Shown: positions 1 to 6,190, counted from the first letter of the stretch. The stretch: 7,018 bases of DNA from Candidatus Altarchaeota archaeon (GCA_018815265.1 JAHIYG010000170.1:1-7018); one strand, 5' to 3'. Program-made: numbers and translations. The notes: a model not told the origin generated them from the sequence alone.

Positions 1-601
1 AGTACTTGATGAGAAAGGAGAGCCTGTTCCAGTGGGGCATGGGGGATACCTTGTCATCAAGAAACCATGGCCTGGAATCATGAGGACAGTATGGGGTGAC
101 CATGAAAGATTCAAGCAAACCTACTGGGTCATGTACAAGGGAGTCTACAATGCAGGCGACGGCGCAAGGGTAGATGAAGACGGAGACTACTGGCTGATGG
201 GTAGAGTAGATGATGTAGTCAACATAAGCGGCCACAGAATAGGGACAGCCGAAGTGGAGTCTGCATTAGTCAGTCATCCGACAGTCGCGGAAGCAGCCAT
301 AGTGCCGTTCCCACATGAGATTAAGGGGCAGGCACTGTATGCATATGTCACTTTGAAGGCTGGCGTCGACAAGACAGAAGACCTGAAGAAGGACCTGATG
401 AAGCATGTGTCTAAGGAGATTGGCCCTATTGCGAAGCCTGACAAGATACAGTTTGCAGACGCCCTACCTAAGACGAGAAGCGGAAAGATTATGAGAAGAA
501 TACTCAGAAAGATTGCTGAGGGCGCATCTGACATAGGCAACACGACAACACTAGCCGACCCGACAGTGGTGGAAGAGCTTAAGGCTGGAAGGATAAAGTA
601 A
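1..601 (+). CDS. acs: AMP-forming acetyl-CoA synthetase, C-terminal part (5' end outside window)
   Basis: The reading frame is open from base 2 and runs 199 codons to TAA at 599-601; the N-terminal two thirds, including the ATP-binding core, lie outside the window. The enzyme converts acetate, ATP and CoA to acetyl-CoA, AMP and PPi in the cytoplasm. Seen directly: the KPWPGIMRT-WGDHERF stretch (visible residues 21-37), typical of Acs; the hinge and A8 region GRVDDVVNISGHRIGTAE (67-84), carrying the aspartate on which the C-terminal domain rotates; and PKTRSGKIMRR (156-166). Its lysine, K162, aligns with the catalytic lysine that is acetylated in Salmonella Acs (K609). The extended match to Acs argues against a generic acyl-CoA synthetase. 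A transporter gene follows 36 bases downstream in the same direction. No frameshift or missing key residue is seen in the part present. Confidence 0.95.
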   Translation, partial: VLDEKGEPVPVGHGGYLVIKKPWPGIMRTVWGDHERFKQTYWVMYKGVYNAGDGARVDEDGDYWLMGRVDDVVNISGHRIGTAEVESALVSHPTVAEAAIVPFPHEIKGQALYAYVTLKAGVDKTEDLKKDLMKHVSKEIGPIAKPDKIQFADALPKTRSGKIMRRILRKIAEGASDIGNTTTLADPTVVEELKAGRIK

Positions 602-610
602 ATATCCTTC

Positions 611-625
611 CACACATCTTTTTTT
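611..625 (+). terminator. T-tract after acs, possible archaeal terminator
   Basis: Ten bases after the acs stop there is CACACATC followed by seven Ts (619-625). Archaeal RNA polymerase can terminate on oligo-T tracts without a hairpin, so this could give full or partial termination. The next gene's ribosome binding site begins at the very next base, so leaky termination inside an acs-transporter operon is equally possible. A similar CACATCTT plus T-tract follows the transporter gene. Confidence 0.35.
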
Positions 626-631
626 AGGTGG
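626..631 (+). promoter_or_regulatory. Shine-Dalgarno site of the transporter gene
   Basis: AGGTGG lies six bases before the ATG at 638, a good match to the archaeal anti-Shine-Dalgarno. It decides the transporter start and suggests translation from a leadered, probably polycistronic acs transcript, since no TATA-like box is seen in the 36-base gap. Confidence 0.7.
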
Positions 632-637
632 TTTGAA

Positions 638-1927
638 ATGAACAGATGGGTTATAGTTATTGCGGCATTACTTATACAATTGAGTTTGGGAGCGATATAC
701 AGTTGGAGCGTATTCACTGGCAGTCTCACAAAACCTATTAACGACGGCGGCCTCTATGGATTTAGCGCAAGTGAAGCAGCATGGATATTCTCTGCAGGCC
801 TTGCGACATTCGCTGTGGTCATGGTGGTTGCTGGAAGATTACAGAAGAAAGTGGGTCCACGTCCCATTGCAATGGCAGGCGGTATCGTATTGGGTATCGG
901 ATACATACTTGGTGGATTTTTTGGGACAACCTTTTTGACGCAACTCCTCTTTATTGGGGTGGTCGGCGGCGCAGGAATAGGATTAGCATATGTGGTTCCA
1001 ATTGCAGTCGGCATCAAATGGTTCCCTGACAAGAAAGGGATGATAACTGGGTTGGCTGTTGCAGGATTCGGGTTCGGGGCGACATTATGGGTCAAGCTTG
1101 CTGGAAGCTGGTTTGGCGGCCTATTGAACACTACCAACATATTCGGCTTGCCGGGTGTACAGAGTGTTTTCGTAATATATGGGGTGGTATTTTTGGTGAT
1201 GGTGGTTGCAGCATCTATTGTGATGGTAAACCCTCCAGAAGGATATATTCCAAAGGGTTGGAAACCTCCTACTCCCTCTAAAAACACTCAGGCAACAGGT
1301 GTTGTTGAGATGGAAAGCGCGCAGATGCTTAAGACACCTGCGTTCTACATGCTTTGGCTGATGTTTTGTTTCAGTGCCCTTGCCGGCTTGATGGTTATAT
1401 ACTGTATACAGCTTTTTGGGGTAGATGCGTTACAAGCATCCTCTGCAGTTCCATCTGCGGCTGATGCAGCAGTTGTCGCAGGCACTGCGATGGCATGGTA
1501 TGCAATATTAAATGGGTTAGGCAGGATTGCATGGGGTACAGTATCGGACAGGATAGGGAGAAAAACATCCCTTTTTGCAATGTGCCTTTTTCAAGGCATC
1601 ATCATGTTGTTGTTCTACATGCTTGGAGCTTCAGAATATGGTTTGATAATCGGCGCATGCATTATAGGCTTTAACTTCGGCGGAAACTTCGCATTGTTTC
1701 CGGCAGCCACTGCAGACTTTTTTGGCAACAAGAATGTAGGGCAAAACTATGGGTGGGTTTTCCTATCCTATGGTGTAGCAGGAATACTTGGCCCCCAAGT
1801 TGCAGGATACTTCAAGGATTCTGCAGCAGGACAAGTCAGCGCATGGATGACGCCCTTCACCATAGCGGGAGTAGCATGCCTTCTGGCTGCTGGAATGGCC
1901 TTGATGATTAAGCCACCTAAAAAATAA
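638..1927 (+). CDS. MFS transporter, oxalate/formate antiporter (OFA) family; probable monocarboxylate carrier
   Basis: A 429-residue integral membrane protein with the length and hydrophobicity of a 12-helix MFS carrier. Family marks: LGAIYSWSVF in TM1 (residues 17-26); the glycine-rich GGAGIGLAYVVP (110-121) followed by WFPDKKGMITG (128-138); NPPEGYIPKGW (198-208) after TM6, leading into the central cytoplasmic loop; the MFS loop motif GRIAWGTVSDRIGRK between TM8 and TM9 (295-309); and FNFGGNFALFPA near TM10 (345-356). These are typical of the OFA branch, which includes OxlT of Oxalobacter, E. coli YhjX and several putative lactate or pyruvate carriers. The true substrate cannot be read from sequence. 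Its position just after acs suggests acetate or another short monocarboxylate (inference). The periplasmic-side loop before TM8 (about 262-282) is alanine-rich and somewhat long. The start is set by a Shine-Dalgarno site six bases upstream. Confidence 0.9.
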   Translation: MNRWVIVIAALLIQLSLGAIYSWSVFTGSLTKPINDGGLYGFSASEAAWIFSAGLATFAVVMVVAGRLQKKVGPRPIAMAGGIVLGIGYILGGFFGTTFLTQLLFIGVVGGAGIGLAYVVPIAVGIKWFPDKKGMITGLAVAGFGFGATLWVKLAGSWFGGLLNTTNIFGLPGVQSVFVIYGVVFLVMVVAASIVMVNPPEGYIPKGWKPPTPSKNTQATGVVEMESAQMLKTPAFYMLWLMFCFSALAGLMVIYCIQLFGVDALQASSAVPSAADAAVVAGTAMAWYAILNGLGRIAWGTVSDRIGRKTSLFAMCLFQGIIMLLFYMLGASEYGLIIGACIIGFNFGGNFALFPAATADFFGNKNVGQNYGWVFLSYGVAGILGPQVAGYFKDSAAGQVSAWMTPFTIAGVACLLAAGMALMIKPPKK

Positions 1928-1929
1928 AT

Positions 1930-1972
1930 GGGGGGATGGTTTTTTTAACCCCCCACATCTTATTCTTTTTTT
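1930..1972 (+). terminator. G6/C6 hairpin and T-tracts after the transporter gene
   Basis: Two bases after the transporter stop, GGGGGG (1930-1935) can pair with CCCCCC (1949-1954) across a 13-base loop holding seven Ts (1940-1946). A smaller alternative stem GGTT/AACC (1938-1941 with 1947-1950) is nested inside. Downstream is CACATCTT and a second seven-T run (1966-1972). Hairpin plus T-run on the plus strand fits a transcription terminator closing the acs-transporter unit. The second T-run ends two bases before the ATG of the next gene. Confidence 0.6.
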
Positions 1973-1974
1973 AT

Positions 1975-2505
1975 ATGATATCCAGAGATGAGTCAGTGCT
2001 TGTTGTAGTGGACATACAGGAGAAATTCAGGCCCCACATACACGAATGGGATGTGATGCTTGGCAATTCAATAAAACTCATTAAGGGATTGAAGATATTG
2101 GATGTTCCTGTCGTGGTGACTGAGCAGTATCCGAAAGGTTTGGGGGAGACGGTTGCCGAGATAAAGGAGGTTCTTGAATTCAAGCCAGTTGAAAAGACCT
2201 GTTTCAGCTGCATGGGAGAGGAAGGTTTCAGGAAAAATATATCGGGGAAGAAACAGGTCATACTGTGTGGCATTGAAGCCCATGTCTGCATCATGCAGAC
2301 GACGCTGCAACTGCTTGACGAAGGATATGAGGTCTATCTCGTAGTGGATGCGATGTCCTCCCGGAAGAAGTCAGACAAGAGAATAGCTTTGAGGCGGGCG
2401 ACACAAAAAGGCGCGATACCAGTTTCGACAGAGATGGTGTTGTTCGAACTCCTAAAGGATGCGAAAAACCTTGGATTCAAGGAAATACAGGCTATAGTGA
2501 AATGA
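1975..2505 (+). CDS. Isochorismatase-family cysteine hydrolase (YcaC/ISOC1-like)
   Basis: A 176-residue single-domain alpha/beta protein, the usual size for the family. The catalytic triad is visible: Asp13 in VVVDIQEKF, Lys74 in VEKTCFS, and Cys105 in GIEAHVCIMQT, with the conserved cis-peptide region just before the cysteine. TEQYPKGLG (49-57) is typical of the YcaC/ISOC1 subgroup. The nicotinamidase metal site (Asp-x-His...His after the first strand) is not present, so a nicotinamidase role is unlikely. The substrate is unknown; family members cleave C-N or C-O bonds in small amides or vinyl ethers. The start chosen is ATG 1975, giving MISRDESVLVVVD. An in-frame ATG at 1936 would add a 13-residue oddly hydrophobic leader encoded by the terminator hairpin, with no spaced ribosome site. 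No Shine-Dalgarno precedes 1975, so translation is probably leaderless. The gene converges on the yhbY-like gene 15 bases downstream. Confidence 0.85.
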   Translation: MISRDESVLVVVDIQEKFRPHIHEWDVMLGNSIKLIKGLKILDVPVVVTEQYPKGLGETVAEIKEVLEFKPVEKTCFSCMGEEGFRKNISGKKQVILCGIEAHVCIMQTTLQLLDEGYEVYLVVDAMSSRKKSDKRIALRRATQKGAIPVSTEMVLFELLKDAKNLGFKEIQAIVK

Positions 2506-2514
2506 CGGATTTCA
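2498..2514. terminator. Small inverted repeat at the convergent gene junction
   Basis: TGAAAT (2498-2503) and ATTTCA (2509-2514) form a perfect 6-bp stem with a 5-base loop, overlapping the stop codon of the hydrolase gene and lying just before the end of the oppositely oriented yhbY-like gene. Such a symmetric hairpin could act in both directions. No T-run follows on either strand, so a terminator role is uncertain and chance is possible. Confidence 0.25.
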
Positions 2515-2520
2515 TGTCAC

Positions 2521-2748
2521 TCACTGTTTCAGGTTGACTATGTGCCCTATCATTTTGGCGTGTCTTGCTTTGGTTTTTTTCTTGAGTTCCTCGAGCATGG
2601 TTTTTTTGTCTTTCTCCTCAAGCGAGGTCTTAAGCATTTTGACTCTTGCAGTCTTGTATTTCCTAAGGATGGACCGTATTTCAGATATCACCTGGTCTGT
2701 GAGGCCGTTTTTTCCGACATGTACTGTGACAAGCCTTTCTTCACTCAT
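2521..2748 (-). CDS. YhbY/CRM-domain RNA-binding protein
   Basis: A 75-residue basic protein made of essentially one CRM (CRS1-YhbY) domain. The family signature is visible: VTVHVGKNGLTDQVISEI (7-24), containing the GKNG loop (12-15, the CRM GxxG motif) and the GLT that follows it, then ARVKML (34-39), a charged helix, and KARHAKMIGHIVNL (60-73), which matches the last strand segment of YhbY (IGxxxxL). E. coli YhbY associates with pre-50S ribosomal particles, and plant CRM proteins act in intron splicing; the role of the archaeal single-domain versions is not known from sequence. It is the last gene of the idsA-fni operon: its ATG directly follows the fni stop (TAGATG), with AGGGTG six bases upstream, so translational coupling is likely. 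It is slightly shorter than E. coli YhbY (about 97 residues), lacking that protein's N- and C-terminal extensions. Confidence 0.85.
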   Translation of the reverse strand: MSEERLVTVHVGKNGLTDQVISEIRSILRKYKTARVKMLKTSLEEKDKKTMLEELKKKTKARHAKMIGHIVNLKQ

Positions 2749-3729
2749 CTAATACACCCTACCCCCTAATTGTCTGAGATTCTTTGAGCCTGTTATGAAC
2801 ATTCCAACCTTGAACTCCCTGATTAAGCCGTCCAAATACCTCCTTATTGCCTTCTCGCCTCCGCCGTAGTAGCATCTGAGAAACGGCAATGCGACACCGA
2901 CGACATCAGCACCTAATGCAATGGCTTTGACAGCGTCCAAACCGTCCCTGACACCACCTGACCCAATCAACGGCTTATCCAACCTGCATAACTGCCTTAT
3001 GCACTCTGCAGTAGGCGTTCCAGTATAGGAGTATGTCACCCCAACCCGCCTGAAATCCTTGTTTCTGAAGCTTTCAACAAGAGACCAGGAGGTTCCACCC
3101 CAGCCGCCGACGTCATATGCTGAAACCTTGAGTTTCCTAGCGCTTTCCAAGTCCAAACCCATACCTACTTCCTTGGCAATCACTGGAGTCTTCAGCTTAG
3201 ACGCGATCTTGTTGATTTTACCTGCTAAACCCATGAAGTTCGTGTCGCCTTCTGGCTGCGCAGCCTCCTGCAGGGGATTCAAGTGCAGCGCCAAAGCGTC
3301 AGCATCAATCATGTCAACAGCAGCCTTGCACTCCTCCAATCCAAAGCCATAATTCAACTGGACAGCCCCCAAATTGCCTATCAACAAGATATCCTCTGCA
3401 ACATCCCTCACCTGATATGTTTTAGCCAGTTTATTATCTTTTATCGCTGGCCGTTGGCTTCCCACACCCAAACCCAGTCCATACTCTTGGGCGACTGCTG
3501 CAAGGGTTTTGTTGATTTTCCTAGCCTCAGACGTCCCCCCAGTGATTGCTTCTATAACCAGTGGGAAATCAAGTCTTTTCCCAAGAAATGTAGTGGTTGT
3601 GTCGACTTCATTCAAGCTTACATCCGGCAATGATTTGGTCTTAAGTTTGTATGCGTCAAAGCCGGGATCTCCAGATTCAACCAATTCACCCGCGCAAATC
3701 CTAAGATGGTCTGTTTTCCTGTTTCCCAC
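2749..3729 (-). CDS. fni: Type II isopentenyl-diphosphate delta-isomerase (FMN-dependent)
   Basis: Interconverts IPP and DMAPP in the cytoplasm using reduced FMN and Mg2+, supplying the primer for prenyl chain synthesis. It has 326 residues from a GTG start. Motifs in order: RKxxHL at the N-terminus (4-9), ITGGTSEA (62-69), GLGVGSQR (86-93), HLNPLQEAAQPEGD (149-162), KEVGMG (186-191), GGWGGTSW (208-215) and GSGGVRDGLDAVKAIALGAD (256-275, the FMN phosphate site). His149, Asn151 and Gln154 align with the active-site His155, Asn157 and Gln160 of the Sulfolobus shibatae enzyme, and Glu155 with the Mg2+ ligand. The frame stays open for 33 codons upstream within idsA, but that part has no family similarity. 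The GTG at 3729 gives the expected N-terminus and has AGGAGG seven bases upstream. It lies one base after the idsA stop and abuts the yhbY-like gene. Confidence 0.95.
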   Translation of the reverse strand: MGNRKTDHLRICAGELVESGDPGFDAYKLKTKSLPDVSLNEVDTTTTFLGKRLDFPLVIEAITGGTSEARKINKTLAAVAQEYGLGLGVGSQRPAIKDNKLAKTYQVRDVAEDILLIGNLGAVQLNYGFGLEECKAAVDMIDADALALHLNPLQEAAQPEGDTNFMGLAGKINKIASKLKTPVIAKEVGMGLDLESARKLKVSAYDVGGWGGTSWSLVESFRNKDFRRVGVTYSYTGTPTAECIRQLCRLDKPLIGSGGVRDGLDAVKAIALGADVVGVALPFLRCYYGGGEKAIRRYLDGLIREFKVGMFITGSKNLRQLGGRVY

Positions 3730-3730
3730 T

Positions 3731-4720
3731 CTACAACCTCCTGTCAACGAAATAATCTGCAATCGCCAAGAGAGTATTTTTAGCCTCTGAATCATCAACG
3801 ACAGCAAGTGACTTCTTAGCCTCATCAATCAACTCAACTACCCTCCTCTCGCAGTACTTTATTGAACCAATCCTCTCAAGCAACCCTATGGCAGCAGTTA
3901 CTTCCTCCTCTGATGCGTCAATCCTACCTAAGACATCCGACAGTCTCTTCCTGTCCTCTACGCTTCCATGATTCATTGCATGTATTATGAGAAGTGTTTT
4001 TTTCCCTGCCCTAATGTCTGAACCAACCGGCTTCCCGAATGTTTTTCTGTCTGCAGTCAAATCCAATATGTCATCCTTTATCTGGAACGCCAACCCACAG
4101 TTCGACCCATATACGCTGAAAGCATTGACCTGTTCCTTAGGTGCTGCACCCACGATGGCTCCAACCTTCACTGCAGCCTCAATTAACGCGCCTGTTTTCT
4201 TCCTAATCATTGAAGTATACTCCTGCTCTGAAACTGACTCATTTCTCTCAAAGAGCATATCCATCATCTGCCCCACAGTAACTTCCTCATTTGCGGCAAT
4301 TAACGTATCCAGCGCATCCAATGTATGGTCTGGTGGAACCCCCGCTGTCCTAAGTGCTGCCATAGCCTTGAATGCAGCGCAATATAATGCGTCCCCCACC
4401 AATATAGCCATATCCTCTCCCCAGAGGCTGTGGACGGTTGGTTGGCCCCTCCGCTCCAAGTCATTATCCATTATGTCGTCATGGACTAGCGTGAATGTGT
4501 GCAATAACTCAATTGATGCGGCGGCAGGCAATGCTTTTTTGGCTTCTCCACCTACTGCCTCACACGCCAATAGGGTAAGACAAGGTCTGATGCGTTTGCC
4601 ACCCGCATTTATGGGATGCAATATCATCTCCTGTATCTTTGAATCCCCTGCCAACGCGTATTTCTTCATCTCATCCTCCACGCCGACACACTTTGATTTT
4701 ATGGCTTCTTTAACGTCCAT
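3731..4720 (-). CDS. idsA: Geranylgeranyl diphosphate synthase-type short-chain prenyl synthase
   Basis: A 329-residue trans-prenyltransferase that condenses IPP onto allylic diphosphates; in archaea the C20 product feeds ether lipid synthesis. Visible motifs: GGKRIRP (40-46), first aspartate-rich motif DDIMDND (81-87) followed by RRGQPTVH (90-97), Lys-Thr at 175-176, FQIKDDILD (212-220) as the second aspartate-rich motif, and GSDIRAGKKT (233-242). The residue five before the first aspartate-rich motif is Phe76, matching Phe77 of the Sulfolobus acidocaldarius enzyme, and no two-residue insertion is present in the motif. This is the archaeal (type I) chain-length pattern and points to C20 rather than C15 or long products (C25 not excluded). 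First gene of the idsA-fni-yhbY unit. No Shine-Dalgarno precedes the ATG, and a TATA-like box lies 29 bases upstream, so the message is probably leaderless. Confidence 0.93.
   Translation of the reverse strand: MDVKEAIKSKCVGVEDEMKKYALAGDSKIQEMILHPINAGGKRIRPCLTLLACEAVGGEAKKALPAAASIELLHTFTLVHDDIMDNDLERRGQPTVHSLWGEDMAILVGDALYCAAFKAMAALRTAGVPPDHTLDALDTLIAANEEVTVGQMMDMLFERNESVSEQEYTSMIRKKTGALIEAAVKVGAIVGAAPKEQVNAFSVYGSNCGLAFQIKDDILDLTADRKTFGKPVGSDIRAGKKTLLIIHAMNHGSVEDRKRLSDVLGRIDASEEEVTAAIGLLERIGSIKYCERRVVELIDEAKKSLAVVDDSEAKNTLLAIADYFVDRRL
3737..3742 (-). promoter_or_regulatory. Shine-Dalgarno site that fixes the GTG start of fni
   Basis: On the minus strand AGGAGG, embedded in the last codons of idsA (the two Arg codons), lies seven bases before the GTG at 3729-3727. 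This near-perfect site supports the GTG start over the longer upstream open frame, and suggests fni is translated from the idsA message. Confidence 0.8.
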
Positions 4721-4723
4721 GAC

Positions 4724-4733
4724 TATTAATATT
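4724..4733 (+). promoter_or_regulatory. Possible TATA box of the CBS-domain gene
   Basis: TATTAATATT is centred about 34 bases before the ATG at 4763 and could direct a start some 8-10 bases before that codon. The stronger TATTTATAA at 4745-4753 is only 14 bases from this ATG and would place the RNA start near 4775, inside the gene, unless the in-frame ATG at 4790 is the real start. The assignment is therefore tentative. Confidence 0.3.
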
Positions 4734-4743
4734 CCACATAAAC

Positions 4744-4754
4744 CTATTTATAAT
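4744..4754 (-). promoter_or_regulatory. TATA box of the idsA-fni-yhbY operon
   Basis: On the minus strand ATTATAAATAG, preceded by the purine-rich CGAG of a possible BRE, is centred about 29 bases before the idsA ATG. This spacing would start transcription at or within a few bases of the ATG, consistent with the absence of a ribosome binding site. The box is nearly symmetric and reads as TATTTATAA on the plus strand, toward the CBS gene. Confidence 0.65.
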
Positions 4755-4762
4755 CTCGAAAA

Positions 4763-5533
4763 ATGGACAAACGCAGGCTATGCACAATAATGACCACTCA
4801 GGTGGCTTCCGTGTCAAAAACCCAGAAAGTCATCGAGGCAGTCTCAATAATGGGGTCAAAAAACATAGGGTCTGTTTTGGTTTTAGATTCCGGGAAACTT
4901 GAGGGAATAATAACTGAAAGGGATGTCCTCAAAGCTTTTTCACAAGGCAAAGACTTGGGCGACACATATATTTCAGAGTTGATGACGTCCTCCGTCGTAT
5001 CTGCATCACCCCAGACTCCTGTATTAACGGCTGCGAAAACCATGGTAGAAAAAAGATTCAGGAGGCTTCCAGTTGTTGAAGCAGGCAACGTATTGGGCAT
5101 AGTCACTGCGACAGACCTAGTTATCGAAATGGACTCACCCCACATAACAGGTATCGCCTCCGAGTACATGACCAAAATAGTCGGTTCAATCGAGAAAACA
5201 CAGGATATATCCACTGCGACGAAAATTATGGTGGAGAAAAATATCGGCGGACTATTGGTTGTCGACGATGGAAAACCCTGCGGTATCATCACCGAAAGAG
5301 ACATAATCAGGGGGATACTTGCGTACGGCAGCAGACTATCTACAGTGCAGGTTCACGAACTCTCTACAAAGGACTTGTTGACAGTCGAAGTAAACAACCA
5401 AATAAGCCACATCTGCCACCTAATGCATTACTACGGCGTCAGGAGGTTTCCAGTAGTAAACTCATCAGAGGATGTAGTAGGTATGATAACAGAAAAAGAC
5501 CTGATGAATGCAATGGTCAACTCATACCTTTAA
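4763..5533 (+). CDS. Protein with four CBS motifs (two Bateman modules), probable nucleotide sensor
   Basis: A 256-residue soluble protein made only of CBS repeats, about residues 3-60, 68-122, 133-186 and 197-253. Each ends in the recognisable ligand-loop motif: GIITERD (48-54), GIVTATD (112-118), GIITERD (174-180) and GMITEKD (240-246). The Thr-x-x-Asp pair in each normally contacts the ribose of AMP, ATP or SAM. EYMTK (134-138) and SELMT (71-75) begin repeats in the usual way. No catalytic, DNA-binding or membrane domain is fused, so it most likely senses adenosine nucleotides and acts on a partner protein; the partner is unknown. It is divergently transcribed from idsA across 42 bases, and its last 12 bases overlap the 3' end of the HAD phosphatase gene. 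The start is ATG 4763, which supplies the usual residues before IMT; ATG 4790 (IMT methionine) is the alternative. No Shine-Dalgarno is seen. Confidence 0.9.
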   Translation: MDKRRLCTIMTTQVASVSKTQKVIEAVSIMGSKNIGSVLVLDSGKLEGIITERDVLKAFSQGKDLGDTYISELMTSSVVSASPQTPVLTAAKTMVEKRFRRLPVVEAGNVLGIVTATDLVIEMDSPHITGIASEYMTKIVGSIEKTQDISTATKIMVEKNIGGLLVVDDGKPCGIITERDIIRGILAYGSRLSTVQVHELSTKDLLTVEVNNQISHICHLMHYYGVRRFPVVNSSEDVVGMITEKDLMNAMVNSYL

Positions 5534-6184
5534 CAGGCTCCTGAAGACCGACACATCAACATCATTCAATGACTTCACAACCTTCTCCGGATTCATAGAC
5601 TCCAAATCCCTGAATGTATGCGTCCCAGTTGCTACCGCAACAGACTTCATGCCTGCCGCCTTTGCGGCGGCTATGCCATGGACTGAATCCTCCACCACAA
5701 TACACTGCATTGGAGCTTCCCCAAGCAATGATGCAGCCTTCAGGAAAATATCTGGAAACGGTTTACTCCTTATGTCATCGCTTCTGTATGCTTTGGCATC
5801 AAAGAAATTACTTAACCCACCTGCAGAAACAATTTTCTCACCTATGTTCTCTGTGTTTGAGGTTCCCAAACCAACCTTAAAACCTTCAGCCTTAAGCGCA
5901 GTTAGTATTTCCACGGCTCCGGGCAGGAGCTTGCATTCCACCAAATTGTCTATCACCCATTTTCTCCTGGCTTTCGCCAGGCTATGGCAGTCAGCGTCTA
6001 TGATGCCTTGTGACTTTAAGAAAACACCGATAATTTCCTCACCGCTTTTACCATATGTCTCAGACAAGTCACGTCGTTCGAAATTCAACCCGAATTCATG
6101 CAATAAAACCGCCTTAAAACCAGCTAGATGGACATCGAACAAATCTACTAAAGTGCCGTCTAAATCGAATATAACTGCTGGCAT
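5522..6184 (-). CDS. HAD-superfamily phosphatase, subfamily I (phosphoglycolate phosphatase / beta-phosphoglucomutase-like)
   Basis: A 220-residue cytoplasmic hydrolase starting MPAVIFDLDGTLVD. HAD motif I is FDLDGT with nucleophile Asp7 and acid/base Asp9. Residues about 15-88 form a helical C1 cap. Motif II is VGLGTSN with Thr108, motif III SKPFPDIF with Lys141, and motif IV VVEDSVHGIAAAKAAG with Glu165-Asp166. The KPxPD and EDSxxGI combination is typical of the PGP, beta-PGM and small-phosphatase group; substrate cannot be chosen within it (phosphoglycolate, sugar phosphates or other small phosphomonoesters). The frame is open to an ATG at 6265, but those 27 extra residues have no family match and would overlap the oppositely oriented kinase-like gene, so ATG 6184 is taken. 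No Shine-Dalgarno is seen; leaderless translation is likely. Its tail overlaps the CBS gene by 12 bases. Confidence 0.88.
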   Translation of the reverse strand: MPAVIFDLDGTLVDLFDVHLAGFKAVLLHEFGLNFERRDLSETYGKSGEEIIGVFLKSQGIIDADCHSLAKARRKWVIDNLVECKLLPGAVEILTALKAEGFKVGLGTSNTENIGEKIVSAGGLSNFFDAKAYRSDDIRSKPFPDIFLKAASLLGEAPMQCIVVEDSVHGIAAAKAAGMKSVAVATGTHTFRDLESMNPEKVVKSLNDVDVSVFRSLLKV

Positions 6185-6190
6185 ACGGAA

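Noticed and set aside
754..1287. 177-codon minus-strand open frame opposite the transporter
   Set aside because: Pro/Asn/Thr-rich product of the reverse complement of hydrophobic codons, with no start signals; the plus-strand MFS gene explains the region.
1936..1974. Upstream ATG start for the isochorismatase-family gene
   Set aside because: It would add 13 hydrophobic residues encoded by the terminator-like hairpin and T-tract. The G-run touches the ATG with no spacer, and the family N-terminus begins just before VVVDIQ, as given by ATG 1975.
1975..2505. Nicotinamidase function for the isochorismatase-family hydrolase
   Set aside because: The metal-binding Asp-x-His...His arrangement after the first strand is missing; only the general Asp-Lys-Cys triad is present.
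3730..3828. 33-residue N-terminal extension of Fni inside idsA
   Set aside because: No similarity to type II isomerases, while the GTG at 3729 has a strong, well-spaced Shine-Dalgarno site.
3987..4790. 267-codon open frame on the plus strand opposite idsA
   Set aside because: It is antisense to a fully conserved prenyl synthase, runs through the idsA promoter and into the start of the CBS gene in a different frame, and has no family motifs.
4798..5304. 168-codon minus-strand open frame opposite the CBS gene
   Set aside because: Antisense shadow of conserved CBS repeats, with no motif and no translation signal.
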